The position numbers were made by a program, and so were the translations under genes. Below, piece after piece: positions 52,674 to 62,233 of a DNA stretch of 62,233 bases. A model generated the notes under the pieces. The model worked only from the letters and a program-made list of their open reading frames with translations. It did no database searches and was not told the DNA's origin. This DNA is from Clostridia bacterium (GTDB lineage: Bacteria; Bacillota; Clostridia; Christensenellales; Aristaeellaceae): assembly GCA_017396845.1 (NCBI GenBank), contig JAFQKQ010000073.1:1-62233 (forward strand), in the 5' to 3' direction. Each line of letters starts with the position of its first letter. Positions within the stretch are counted from its first letter, which is position 1.

Positions 52674-54032
52674 ATGAAAAAGGTTGTATCCCTGCTCATG
52701 GTTCTGATGCTGCTGGTTGGCTGCGCAAGCTTCGCCGCTGCTGAAGAAGAAATCGTCCTGAACGTTTGGTCTTTCACCAACGAGCTCGAAGGCATGATCG
52801 CAAAGTATTATGCTCCCTCCCATCCCAATGTAAAGATCAACTACGTAATCTACCCCACCGACGGTGGCGAGTACACCTCCAAGGTAGACAACATCATGGC
52901 TTCCGCTGCTGCTTCCGATGAAGCTCCCGACATCTTCACCCTCGAAGCTGCTTTCGTAAAGAAGTATGTCAACTCCTCCGTAACTGCAGATCTCGCCAAG
53001 GTCGGCATCACCGAGGCTGACACTGCCTCCGCTATCCCCGTAATGAAGCAGATCGGCACCAACACCGCCACCGGCGAGCTGAAGGGCCTTTCCTGGCAGG
53101 CAACTCCCGGCGCTCTGATGTATCGTGCATCCCTCGCCGAGAAGTATCTGGGCGTTAAGACTCCCGAAGAGTTCCAGGCTCTCGTAGCTGACTGGGATCT
53201 GTTCATGGAGACCGCCGCTCTCGTTAACGAGGCTTCCGAAGGCGCTACCAAGATGGTAGTAGGCGCCGGCGACATCTGGAACGCTTTCAACTTCGGCCGC
53301 GAACAGGGCTGGGTTGTTGACGGCAAGCTCGTCATCGACGACATCCTGTACGATTACCTCGACCTGGCTGTAGAGCTCGAGCAGGACGATCTGTCCAACA
53401 AGGGCAACGCTTGGTCCGAAGCATGGTTCCTCGGCATGAAGACCGACACCACCCTGTGCTTCTTCCTCCCCACCTGGGGTCTCCACTACACCCTGAAGCC
53501 CAACTGCGGCCTCACCACCAATGACACCATGAGCGACGAAGAGATGAAGGCTGCCTGCGAAGCAGACGGCGGCACCTACGGCGACTGGCGCATGGTAGCC
53601 GGCCCCGTTGGCTACAGCTGGGGCGGAACCTGGATCGGCGCGAACGCCGCGAAGGTTGAAGCTGCTTCCGATGCCAAGAAGGCTGCTATCAAGGACTTCA
53701 TCCTGTTCTTCACCATGAGCGAAGAATTCCTCTATCAGTACGCGCTCGACTCCGGCGACTTCGTTGGCAACAATGCTATCGTTGACAAGATCATCGCTGA
53801 AGGCGGCACTCCCAACCCCTTCCTCGGCGGACAGGATCACTACTCCATCTTCGCAGAGGCTGCTAACCTCGCCAACGGCGCTATCATGACCGACTATGAC
53901 GAGAAGATGAACTCCCTGTGGAGCGACTATGTAACCACCCCCTACTCCAAGATGGAGAAGGATCTGGATACCTGCATCGCCGACTTCAAGGCCCAGGTAA
54001 CCGCTCAGTTCCCCGAGCTGGTTGTAGAATAA
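52674..54032 (+). CDS. Extracellular sugar-binding lipoprotein
   Basis: 452 residues. Signal peptide ending in LMLLVGCASF, with a plausible lipobox LVGC, so it is probably lipid-anchored. Family-1-type solute-binding body opening IVLNVWSFTNELEGM. The codons are strongly biased (GCT, TCC, AAG, GTA), as for a very highly expressed gene. Start 52674 has AAAGGAGG upstream; ten extra in-frame codons upstream do not. Its permeases follow after a strong hairpin. Ligand unknown. Confidence 0.9.
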   Translation: MKKVVSLLMVLMLLVGCASFAAAEEEIVLNVWSFTNELEGMIAKYYAPSHPNVKINYVIYPTDGGEYTSKVDNIMASAAASDEAPDIFTLEAAFVKKYVNSSVTADLAKVGITEADTASAIPVMKQIGTNTATGELKGLSWQATPGALMYRASLAEKYLGVKTPEEFQALVADWDLFMETAALVNEASEGATKMVVGAGDIWNAFNFGREQGWVVDGKLVIDDILYDYLDLAVELEQDDLSNKGNAWSEAWFLGMKTDTTLCFFLPTWGLHYTLKPNCGLTTNDTMSDEEMKAACEADGGTYGDWRMVAGPVGYSWGGTWIGANAAKVEAASDAKKAAIKDFILFFTMSEEFLYQYALDSGDFVGNNAIVDKIIAEGGTPNPFLGGQDHYSIFAEAANLANGAIMTDYDEKMNSLWSDYVTTPYSKMEKDLDTCIADFKAQVTAQFPELVVE

Positions 54033-54076
54033 TCAATCGCTGCTTGAAGGCTTCTGCCGATAAGTAAACAAACGTG

Positions 54077-54118
54077 GGGGCTGCCTCATGCTACTTCAGT
54101 GGGGCGTGAGGCAGCCCC
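54077..54118 (+). terminator. Strong intercistronic hairpin after the binding-protein gene
   Basis: GGGGCTGCCTCATGC pairs with GCGTGAGGCAGCCCC, followed by TTCTCGTTGTTTC. It is probably a partial terminator or 3'-end stabiliser that lets the binding protein outnumber the permeases. The rest of the 190-nt gap shows no gene. Confidence 0.65.
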
Positions 54119-54223
54119 TTCTCGTTGTTTCTCCCGCCGGGTTCTTCATTTCGGCGGAGAATCCGGAAAAGCGTTTCCTTGCCCCCCTGCGCGGGGTAGA
54201 AATTATGGTTTAGGGGTGGTTAT

Positions 54224-55201
54224 GTGCAATTGACAAAGAAAACTTCCGCGATTTCGCCCAAGCGAAAGAGGAAATCCATCAGCTACGATAAATACGGCTA
54301 CTTTTTCGTAGCGCCATTTTTCATTGTGTTCCTTATCTTCCAGCTGTATCCCATCTTCTTCACCTTCCGTACTTCGCTGACGGACGCAGCCGGCTGGGAA
54401 AAGATACTTGACAACAAAATCATCGGCTTCGGCAACTTTGCAAAGCTCTTTGATTTCGGAACCGAGATCTCGAATTTCTTCTGGCGTTCCCTCGGAAACA
54501 CCGTCATCATGTGGGTGTTTAACTTCATTCCGCAGATCGGAATGGCATTGATACTGGCCAGCTGGTTCACCGATACCCGCATGCGCCTCAAGTTCCAGGG
54601 CGGCTTCAAGGTCATGATCTTCATGCCCAACATCATCACCGCCGCCACCATTGGTATTCTCTTCATGTCCCTGTTTAACTACCCGGTTGCTCCGGTCAAT
54701 ACGCTGCTTCAGCAGTTCGGCCTTTCAAACGCTCCGATCGAATTCATGCGCTCAACGCCCATTGCCCGGGGCCTTGTCTCCTTCATCCAGTTCTGGATGT
54801 GGTACGGCAATACCATGATCATCATGATCGCCGGTATTCTGGGCATCAGCCCCTCGCTGTTTGAGGCGGCGCTGGTAGACGGCTGCTCTTCCAGGCAGAC
54901 CTTCTGGAAGATCACCCTCCCGCTGATTAAGCCTATACTGCTTTATAACCTTGTAACTTCTCTGGTCGGCGGTCTTACGATGTTCGATATCCCGCATCTG
55001 ATGACCCAGGGCCAGCCCGATTATACCACCAACACCGTTGCCCGTTTCATTTACCAGCAGGGCTTTGAAACGCCCAACAACTTCAACATCGCATCCGCAG
55101 CATCCGTTATACTGTTCGGCATCATCGTAGTCTGCTCTTTGATCCTCTCCAGCATTATGAAGGATCGCAGTGATAAGAAAGTAAGGAGGATGGGCAAATG
55201 A
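54224..55201 (+). CDS. ABC sugar permease (MalF/UgpA-like)
   Basis: 325 residues with six membrane segments after a basic N-terminus (KRKRKSISYDKYG). EAA loop EAALVDGCSSRQTFWKITLP at about 213-232. Probable GTG start at 54224, since an overlapping ATG is out of frame; the ribosome site GGGGTGG is fair. Its stop overlaps the next ATG (ATGA), so the two permeases are translationally coupled. Confidence 0.9.
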   Translation: MQLTKKTSAISPKRKRKSISYDKYGYFFVAPFFIVFLIFQLYPIFFTFRTSLTDAAGWEKILDNKIIGFGNFAKLFDFGTEISNFFWRSLGNTVIMWVFNFIPQIGMALILASWFTDTRMRLKFQGGFKVMIFMPNIITAATIGILFMSLFNYPVAPVNTLLQQFGLSNAPIEFMRSTPIARGLVSFIQFWMWYGNTMIIMIAGILGISPSLFEAALVDGCSSRQTFWKITLPLIKPILLYNLVTSLVGGLTMFDIPHLMTQGQPDYTTNTVARFIYQQGFETPNNFNIASAASVILFGIIVVCSLILSSIMKDRSDKKVRRMGK

Positions 55202-58116
55202 AATCCAGGATCAAGTCGATCTATTCCATTTTGATTATTTTGTCCATCGTGATGATGTTCCTGCCGATCGGTGAATCCGTTGATAACTCAGTAGTTGTCA
55301 TGCAGCAGGAAATACGTTCCGAAGAAGCAGGTATGGAACGTGCGGTGGATAAGCTTACCCGCGAAAACGATAAAGTTCAAAAGGCTGCGGATAAAGAAAT
55401 CACCATACAGATAGACGAAGAACTGTCAGCAGCCATTGACGCCAAAGCCGCTGAAGTTCAGGCGCTCAGCGCTAAAGTCACTCTGCTTGATACGCTTTTA
55501 TCCCGTGCCAGCACCGTAAGAAGTCTTGAAGCACACGACGCTACGCTGGCGGAGGACGTCTCTGATCTCATCGCTGCAATCGAAACGCAAAATGCAGTTT
55601 TAAAAGAAGCCCTTAATATGGCCGCATCGGAAAAAGCTGCTTTAGACAAACAGCAGTCCGATTACTTAGCATCGCAGGCATTCATCCCTGCCGTCGAAAC
55701 CATCGATGAAGCCGGCAATGTCATATCCCTAAAGGACCTTCTTCAGTCCGAAACGGAACAGTTTTCAGGCGTATTCGATTCCCGTCCGGAAAACGGCGAA
55801 GCGTACATGAGCTGGAAGCTGGCATTGGACAACAAGCGCAGCGAGCTTGACGCAAGCAAAGCCGAAGGCGGACTTTCCGCTGAGGAAGAAGCCTTTATCG
55901 AAGCATCGATCGCCGATTCTGATGAGCGATACATCGTTATGATCAAAATCTTGCGTCAGCAGGTAGCTATTGATGAAATGGCTGCCGATCCTACCGTGGA
56001 TGCCGACGTAGTCGCCGCTCTTCAGAAAACGCAGGACGATGTTTACAAGCAGATCGGTAAAGTAAACAAAGAGCAGTCCAGCGTAAATAAGCTTATTGCA
56101 GAAATGGAAGCGCTGAAAAACAGCGAAGCCCTGCCTTCCGTCGAATATGCACTGCTGCCCAAAAAACTTCCCCTTCTGGATAATCTTGTGAATTCCTTTA
56201 CCGCAGATATCGAAGCCAAGGATAAGGAAATCCAGAATATTACAAACAGCATTGCTGCTACAGAAGAGATTATCGCCTCTGCTACGGATGAGATTATCTC
56301 GGCTGCAAAAGCGGAAAAAGCCGGACTGGAAGAGCAGCTGCATGCAGCAACCGCATCCAAGAAAGAGCTTGAAAGCCAGCTTGAAGCGGCAAAATCCGAG
56401 ACGGCAGCGTATAAGAAGACAAAGCCTTCCTATAATTCCGAGGAGAACAAAGCCCTTGAAAATCTCACCGGCAATGAGCAGGAGATCATCGTTATTACCG
56501 GCGATGTGAAAAAGCTGGATGAATTTATTGACGCAGCAGTCCAGGTATCTGCCTCAGAAATTCATTTAGATTATGACCTGTCCGCAATTGTCGCGTCAGC
56601 TGAAGCTTTAAAGAATCAATTCAATGCGAATACGGAAGCTATTCAGTCTGAAATATCGGAATTGAATGCCGTTCTGGAAGACCCCAAAGCAGCTGAAGCT
56701 GACTTTAACAAGCATCTTTCTTCCTTGACGGATGCCGAAGTTTCCCTTCAGACGGCAATCGATGAAAAGGCCGCTGAAATTGCCTCTATCGAAGCGCTCA
56801 TTAAAGAAAAAGCCGACTTCATCGATGCGGCAGACGAGAATCTTGATAAGACCAAGCAAAAGAAAATCGATTTGGAAAAAGACCTGGCAGCTGCCAATGC
56901 GGCAAAAGCCGATCTTGAGACGGCGCTTGAAGCCCACAAAGCAGAGATCAATCAGTCAGTCGTCAAGATTGATATGAGCGTTGCCAATGCTTCGCCCGGA
57001 CAGGCTTATCCCACAATCCTCAATGATTACTATATCGCCGCATGGACAGCCGTTGTAATGCTGGCTCTCGCGTTGATACTTGTATGGATTCCCCGCAAGC
57101 GGCTTGTCAGCAAATTCTATACGCTTGCTTCCGCTGCAAATCTGATTGCTATACTCTGCATTGCTTTCTCCATCCTTCGCTTGAAGGCTATCCCGATTGC
57201 ACTGCCGTACAGCAATCCCTCAATAAACGGCGCGATTGCAATTCCCATGATCGCAATGCCTCTGATCGCCTTATTGATCCACTGCAGCAACACGCTCAAC
57301 ACCAAGCGCACAATGATCTATGTTCTGTGCATTTCCCTGTGTGTACTGAGCTTGATTCCCTTCTGGCTGATGATTGTAAACGCAACCCGCAACTCTCAGC
57401 AGATTCAGGGCGGCGTATCGCTTATCCCCTCCACCTTCCTGTCGCACAACTGGCAGGTACTTCAGCGCAAGAACTTCGACGTGCTTGTAGGCTTTAAGAA
57501 CAGTGCTATCATCGCCTTTGGTTCCACGCTCCTGAGCGTATACTTCTCTGCACTGACTGCCTATGGTCTTACCGTTTATAAGTTCAAGGGCGCAAAATTC
57601 CTCTATGCTGTAATCCTCGCCATCATCATGGTTCCCGGACAGGTTACCGCTACCGGTTTCTACATGTTCATGTACCGCCTCGGATGGACGAACAGCTACC
57701 TCCCCCTGATCATCCCCTCCATCGCAGCCGCTTCTACGGTATTCTTCTTCAAGCAGTACCTTGCCGCGAACTTCCAGGTATCCCTGGTAGAGGCGGCGCG
57801 CATCGACGGCGCAGGCGAGTTCTACACCTATAACAAGATTGTCATGCCCATCATGGTCCCCGCAATGGCGACCATGGGTATCATGGCTGTAATCGGCAGC
57901 TGGAACAACTACCTGACCCCCTTGATGCTGCTTTCAAAAACCGAAATGAAGACCCTGCCGATGATGGTAAAAGAGCTGCGCGGCGACATCTACCGCACGG
58001 AATACGGCTCCATCTATCTGGGCCTCACGCTGACCGCCCTCCCGCTTCTGATCGTGTACTTCTCCCTCAGTAAGTACATCATCGCAGGCGTTGCCGTCGG
58101 CGGCGTAAAGGAATAA
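55198..58116 (+). CDS. MalG-type ABC permease carrying a ~575-residue coiled-coil insert
   Basis: 972 residues, over three times a normal MalG. Residues 7-25 are a first membrane helix. About 26-600 form a long Ala/Glu/Lys-rich coiled coil with almost no aromatics and no Cys, split by short breaks (about 160-205, 305-330, 405-425). Helices at about 611-631, 641-662, 676-696 and 705-729 follow. Then comes the canonical permease core with the EAA loop EAARIDGAGEFYTYNKIVMP (865-884) and a GGVKE end. Positive-inside reasoning puts the coiled coil outside the cell. One continuous frame with no stop, ATG coupled to the upstream permease. The insert region looks more A/T-rich at third positions than the core, which may mean a separate origin. 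No ATPase in this operon. Confidence 0.85.
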   Translation: MKSRIKSIYSILIILSIVMMFLPIGESVDNSVVVMQQEIRSEEAGMERAVDKLTRENDKVQKAADKEITIQIDEELSAAIDAKAAEVQALSAKVTLLDTLLSRASTVRSLEAHDATLAEDVSDLIAAIETQNAVLKEALNMAASEKAALDKQQSDYLASQAFIPAVETIDEAGNVISLKDLLQSETEQFSGVFDSRPENGEAYMSWKLALDNKRSELDASKAEGGLSAEEEAFIEASIADSDERYIVMIKILRQQVAIDEMAADPTVDADVVAALQKTQDDVYKQIGKVNKEQSSVNKLIAEMEALKNSEALPSVEYALLPKKLPLLDNLVNSFTADIEAKDKEIQNITNSIAATEEIIASATDEIISAAKAEKAGLEEQLHAATASKKELESQLEAAKSETAAYKKTKPSYNSEENKALENLTGNEQEIIVITGDVKKLDEFIDAAVQVSASEIHLDYDLSAIVASAEALKNQFNANTEAIQSEISELNAVLEDPKAAEADFNKHLSSLTDAEVSLQTAIDEKAAEIASIEALIKEKADFIDAADENLDKTKQKKIDLEKDLAAANAAKADLETALEAHKAEINQSVVKIDMSVANASPGQAYPTILNDYYIAAWTAVVMLALALILVWIPRKRLVSKFYTLASAANLIAILCIAFSILRLKAIPIALPYSNPSINGAIAIPMIAMPLIALLIHCSNTLNTKRTMIYVLCISLCVLSLIPFWLMIVNATRNSQQIQGGVSLIPSTFLSHNWQVLQRKNFDVLVGFKNSAIIAFGSTLLSVYFSALTAYGLTVYKFKGAKFLYAVILAIIMVPGQVTATGFYMFMYRLGWTNSYLPLIIPSIAAASTVFFFKQYLAANFQVSLVEAARIDGAGEFYTYNKIVMPIMVPAMATMGIMAVIGSWNNYLTPLMLLSKTEMKTLPMMVKELRGDIYRTEYGSIYLGLTLTALPLLIVYFSLSKYIIAGVAVGGVKE

Positions 58117-58161
58117 GCATAGACATTTGCGTTTCCTTTAATCAATCCGCAAACTGCCAGG

Positions 58162-58215
58162 AAAAGGCGCTGTCTCGTCCGGAATGCATACCGGCGAGGC
58201 GGCGCCTTTTTTCAC
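58162..58215 (+). terminator. Terminator of the second sugar importer operon
   Basis: AAAAGGCGC (58162-58170) pairs with GCGCCTTTT (58202-58210); an inner TCCGG/CCGG(C)GA-type stem and a TTTTTT tail complete it. Confidence 0.75.
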
Positions 58216-58219
58216 TTCG

Positions 58220-58830
58220 CTATCCCATAGACAGACACAGGGTTTATACCGTGTACAGGTGCAATTGCCGAAGCTTGGAAGGGGCTTACACCTGCTCCTT
58301 CTGTTTTCATCCATGTCATTGTCCGAATTCGATGAACCGATATTGAGCGGCCCCAAATCGCGCTAAAGCGTTGTCGCAAAGGCTTCCTGCGGCGGCAATC
58401 AATCGGTCTTTATGTTTCTTGACAGCATGAACGACGAATTCAAGCTCCCTTAAGAATGCGACGCCTATTCGGTCACACCTCCGCTTCCCTTTTTCCCAAC
58501 GCATATCCGGAAATGATGACCGGCGCGCGGGAATACGGAAACATCCGCCGGTTTTTCCATGATCAAAAGCAGCGACGGGATGATTACGGAATTTGCAGCT
58601 GGCGGAATGCAGACCGGTGAAATTCGCCATGTACCCTTCTGTCGCCCGATCTGTGTACGCTCGCTATGCTTATTGCGCTTTAAAAGGACCGTAAGCCTGC
58701 AGCGCTTCCCAAGGATCTTATTGAAAAGCTTGATCAGGAAGCTCCCATAGCTTCGGAAAAAGCCCGCATTATATTCGTAAATACAAACATTTCGCTGATT
58801 CGTACCGGAAGCCGGATTGCCTGAGCGAAT
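58220..58830 (+). pseudogene. Gene-poor stretch with possible decayed coding fragments
   Basis: No complete gene fits on either strand. On the plus strand a 45-codon stretch (58687-58824) reads like protein (DRKPAALPKDLIEKLDQE ... IIFVNTNISLIRTGSRIA, then stop). It lacks a start and follows an in-frame stop. Nearby plus-strand pieces, YPEMMTGAREYGNIRRFFHD at about 58504-58563 and KFAMYPSVARSVYARYAY at about 58620-58673, are in different frames. This could be a frameshifted relic. The parent family is not recognised. Confidence 0.3.
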
Positions 58831-58844
58831 CTCTTCATAAAAAA

Positions 58845-58880
58845 CAGACGCTTCCGTCATTTCGGGAAGCGTCTGTTTTT
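58845..58880. terminator. Bidirectional terminator downstream of yajC
   Basis: CAGACGCTTCC (58845-58855) pairs with GGGAAGCGTCTG (58864-58875), with A runs on one side and T runs on the other. It ends the minus-strand yajC transcript and anything coming from the left. Confidence 0.75.
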
Positions 58881-58921
58881 ATTGATTATCTCAGCAGAAT
58901 ACCTGCAGATCTATCCGTCTA

Positions 58922-59296
58922 TTACACCTCGGGCGCGGCGTCGTTCTCCAGGGGAGCATCCTCAACGGACTTGATCGCCCAGCGAGCCATGTGCATCGGG
59001 GTCTTCTGTGCGCCGATTGCGATCACTACCTGATCCTCGCGAATCTGGGTGATGGTGCCGTAGATGCCGCCGATGGTCAGAATTCTGTCGCCAACCTTGA
59101 GTGCGGCGAGCATGTCCTTAACAGCCTTGTCCTTTTTCTTCTGGGGGCGGATCATGATGAAGTACAGCGCCACAAACATGAGCACCATGATCAGAAGCGA
59201 GGAAATCATGCTTGCGCCGCCGCCTGCCTGCTGCGCAGCGCCGGTATTGGTTACGCCGGTTTCAAGAAGGGAAGTAAGAGCATTCAGGTTCAGCAT
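58922..59296 (-). CDS. yajC: YajC, SecDF-associated preprotein translocase subunit
   Basis: 124 residues. One N-terminal membrane helix (about 32-50, MISSLLIMVLMFVALYFIMI) followed by the family motif RPQKKKDKAVKDMLAALKVGDRI and a small SH3-like domain with ILTIGGIYGTI. It assists SecDF in protein export. It follows tgt, the usual neighbour, but secD/secF do not follow here because a terminator comes next. Confidence 0.93.
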   Translation of the reverse strand: MLNLNALTSLLETGVTNTGAAQQAGGGASMISSLLIMVLMFVALYFIMIRPQKKKDKAVKDMLAALKVGDRILTIGGIYGTITQIREDQVVIAIGAQKTPMHMARWAIKSVEDAPLENDAAPEV

Positions 59297-59335
59297 TTTG
59301 GTTTCTCCTTTGACATCATATTCTTACAAGTCATT

Positions 59336-59364
59336 ATTATACATGATTTTCCGGTTTGAAACAA
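59336..59364 (-). promoter_or_regulatory. Promoter of yajC
   Basis: Minus-strand -35 TTGTTT (59359-59364), 17-nt spacer, -10 TATAAT (59336-59341), in the 112-nt gap between tgt and yajC. Confidence 0.65.
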
Positions 59365-59408
59365 CGACTAATTACGTTTCGAACGTAAAGATTGACGAAA
59401 TTCCCAAT

Positions 59409-60599
<1,191 letters not shown>

Positions 60600-60606
60600 T
60601 CAATCT

Positions 60607-61083
60607 CTACGCGCTCTGACGCCGCCTGAACGCAAGAACAGCCATAAGGGATGCAATTCCCAATGCGATGAACGCCCCGTAAACCGGGAAGGAATCATCA
60701 CCGGAGGCAGGAATGAACGTAGTGTCGATTACGCGAACATTTACGTCCACCTTCAAAACCATCTTGTCGCCCTGATAGGCCTGCATGGTGTAAAGACCCG
60801 CATCCTCCATCTGCGCGTTTACAATATTGTATATGCGCTCGTCTGCGTTGTTTTCAATCTTCTCACCTTCGAAATACCACTGCCAAGCGGTCGGCTCTAC
60901 TCCGTCCACACCCACTTCAATCTGAAGATCCTCGCCCACATTGGCAATTGCGCTCTGCGTGCGGTTGGTTACGCGGAAAGTGAGATATGTGCGAATCGCT
61001 CCGCCTTCTGCAAGCGCAGCGCCTGAAATAAGCCCAACAATGAGAATCGCGATCATCAGCCGGATCCCCGCGCGTTTCGGCAT
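60607..61083 (-). CDS. Small Ig-like surface protein with a sorting-signal-like C-terminus
   Basis: 158 residues. Signal peptide (about 1-25, cleavage near ALA/E). One Ig-like domain (about 40-118: ...AWQWYFEGEKI...MEDAGLYTMQAYQGD) without the usual disulfide. The C-terminus reads FIPASGDDSFPVYGAF, a hydrophobic helix, then RRRQSA: the layout of an LPxTG sorting signal with a variant motif IPASG. If a matching sortase exists it would be wall-linked; otherwise it is a membrane protein facing outward. Strong GGAGG site and its own promoter. Function unknown. Confidence 0.65.
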   Translation of the reverse strand: MPKRAGIRLMIAILIVGLISGAALAEGGAIRTYLTFRVTNRTQSAIANVGEDLQIEVGVDGVEPTAWQWYFEGEKIENNADERIYNIVNAQMEDAGLYTMQAYQGDKMVLKVDVNVRVIDTTFIPASGDDSFPVYGAFIALGIASLMAVLAFRRRQSA

Positions 61084-61134
61084 GGATATTCCTCCTCACA
61101 CAGGACATACTTCCATCCTGCACAATATACATCA

Positions 61135-61163
61135 ATTCTACGCCTGTCGCAGCGCGAATTCAA
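61135..61163 (-). promoter_or_regulatory. Sigma-A promoter of the Ig-like protein gene
   Basis: Minus-strand -35 TTGAAT (61158-61163), 17-nt spacer, -10 TAGAAT (61135-61140). The rest of the 61084-61264 gap is AT-rich without other features I can name. Confidence 0.68.
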
Positions 61164-61264
61164 GTTTTGGATGTAAGTGATTTATTTTTGTAATATTTGC
61201 GCAATATTTGTCATATTTCATAAATATTGTCGATCCGTGACGAATGCCGAAACGCCGAAAATGC

Positions 61265-62233
61265 TCATCCGAAAATCCTGATATCAACATCCGCCTCATC
61301 GCGCGAAGAAAGTATCTTTATGAAAAACTCGGTTATACCCTCCTCCCGGACCGGGCAGATTTTCTGAAAGCCAATGGTGGTTCCTTCATAGAAACACTTC
61401 TTTTTGCCAAAATCATCCTTTTTTAAAAGCTGAAATCTTTCAACGCGCTGTCCGCAGGAAATATTTTCCTTAAGAACAACCATGCGAACATCCTTTTTTT
61501 CATTAAACGCAGCGCGGTACTGCGCCTGGCTTGACGAAGACTCGATCTTCTCGATCACAGCCTCATTCGTGATATCCTTTTCAAACGCGCTTCTCAGCGC
61601 GTCTCCCATTTCCTTCAGACGCTTTACATCCCTCGGATCAAATTTTCCGTTCGGCATGGGCGGAATATTCAAATTGAAGCTTGCATTGCCGCCGACGGAT
61701 GTGTAGTACGTATTCAGAAGCCTTTCCAGCGAATGCGGCGCCTCCTCCGGATGATAGAACCAGCCGTTTCTTATGGACATGTCCGTCTCCGCCGGACAGA
61801 ACGAAAGCCCGCGGCTGTGGCGCAGAATAGCATCGCTCCCGAGATCCTGCCACGTATTATAAATATCTTCAAGATTTCCCTCAGGCGTAAGCTCCTTTTG
61901 CATTTCGCACCTGTGGATCAGTTCAATCGGAAGCACGCACCACTCCGCATATCTCGCCTTTCCGCTTTCGTTTCCGATCCAGCGGATATCGGGCCCGCCG
62001 TCGTTGAATATGCATGCATTCGGCTGGTACTTTCGAATCAGCTCGATGTAGCCCGGAAAATCGTATTCCTGCTTTTTTCCGTTCGGCCCTTCGCCGCATG
62101 CGCCGTCAAACCATACGTAGAATATCTCGCCGTACTCCGTGAGAAGCTCTGTAAGCTGCTTTTTGTAATAGTCATTATATGCATCCGTTCCGTAGAGCTT
62201 GCTGTTTCTATCCCACGGTGAAAGGTAAAATCC
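61265..62233 (-). CDS. Alpha-L-fucosidase, GH29 (5' end beyond the window)
   Basis: 322 codons are visible; the frame stays open to the window edge, so the N-terminus is missing. The visible part begins GFYLSPWDRNSKLYGTDAYN, a GH29 barrel strand. The nucleophile Asp lies in the canonical context FYVWFDGACGEG. ASFNLNIPPMPNGKFDPRDV closes the barrel, and a C-terminal beta domain ends at 61265. It differs clearly from the short fucosidase at 22026-23243 and looks like the classical, longer type. Whether it is secreted cannot be seen. Confidence 0.92.
   Translation of the reverse strand, partial: GFYLSPWDRNSKLYGTDAYNDYYKKQLTELLTEYGEIFYVWFDGACGEGPNGKKQEYDFPGYIELIRKYQPNACIFNDGGPDIRWIGNESGKARYAEWCVLPIELIHRCEMQKELTPEGNLEDIYNTWQDLGSDAILRHSRGLSFCPAETDMSIRNGWFYHPEEAPHSLERLLNTYYTSVGGNASFNLNIPPMPNGKFDPRDVKRLKEMGDALRSAFEKDITNEAVIEKIESSSSQAQYRAAFNEKKDVRMVVLKENISCGQRVERFQLLKKDDFGKKKCFYEGTTIGFQKICPVREEGITEFFIKILSSRDEADVDIRIFG

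Noticed and set aside
52668-53840. 390-codon minus-strand frame opposite the sugar-binding lipoprotein
   Set aside because: Strong codon bias of the true plus-strand gene removes stops on the other strand; the translation looks like no protein family.
58465-58860. 131-codon minus-strand frame between the importer and yajC
   Set aside because: No ribosome site, mixed composition, and it crosses the terminator hairpin at 58845-58875.

Overview
The window looks like a chromosomal segment of an uncultured, gut- or rumen-type member of the Clostridia. The signs are a T-box leader, sigma-A type promoters with 17-nt spacers, strong Shine-Dalgarno sequences, several LplABC/MalEFG-type sugar importers that share one MsmX-like ATPase, a YlbJ-like membrane protein and moderately high GC. 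A Christensenellales-like lineage is a guess only. I see no insertion sequence, prophage or CRISPR array.

Layout. 0-2 kb: a HlyC/CorC-type membrane protein (-) behind a structured leader with an intrinsic terminator. 2-7.4 kb: a minus-strand operon of a toroid-type, lyase-like protein, two LplB/LplC-type permeases and a solute-binding protein. 7.5-9.2 kb: a divergent ROK sugar kinase fused to a SIS isomerase domain. 9.3-16.4 kb: a minus-strand run of asparaginase, a heterodimeric ABC exporter, mnmG and rsmG. 16.6-23.2 kb (+): a polytopic glycosyltransferase-like protein, two CobW-type GTPases (one with a very His-rich arm, one fused to a DUF1980-like domain), an MFS transporter and a GH29 fucosidase. 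23.3-28.7 kb: a 1781-residue secreted modular protein. 28.8-29.3 kb: a gene-free stretch that reads as a ~565-nt structured RNA with its own promoter and terminator hairpin. 29.5-35.1 kb: a T-box-controlled operon (OFA-type MFS transporter, AMP-forming acyl-CoA ligase, iorA, iorB). 35.2-44.4 kb: a PurO-like protein, two tandem esterases, two MATE transporters, a YlbJ-like protein, a secreted peptidoglycan-binding-like protein and an MFS transporter. 44.6-51.1 kb (+): secreted alpha-amylase, MalEFG-like importer and MsmX-like ATPase. 51.4-52.2 kb: pyroglutamyl peptidase and tRNA-Ser(GGA). 52.4-58.1 kb (+): a second sugar importer whose last permease carries a ~575-residue coiled-coil insert. 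58.9-62.2 kb (-): yajC, tgt, a small Ig-like wall-anchored protein and a truncated second GH29 fucosidase.

How the parts fit. The organism appears to live on oligosaccharides: extracellular amylase and other secreted proteins feed ABC importers that can all be energised by one ATPase, with fucosidases, esterases and the ROK-SIS kinase acting on the products. The most notable items are: (1) the MalG-type permease with a giant coiled-coil insert; (2) the ~565-nt structured RNA; (3) the T-box with an apparent tyrosine (UAC) specifier over an arylpyruvate:ferredoxin oxidoreductase/acyl-CoA ligase operon, which suggests synthesis of tyrosine from imported aryl acids rather than amino-acid fermentation; and (4) the 1781-residue surface protein with a possible transpeptidase-like C-terminus.
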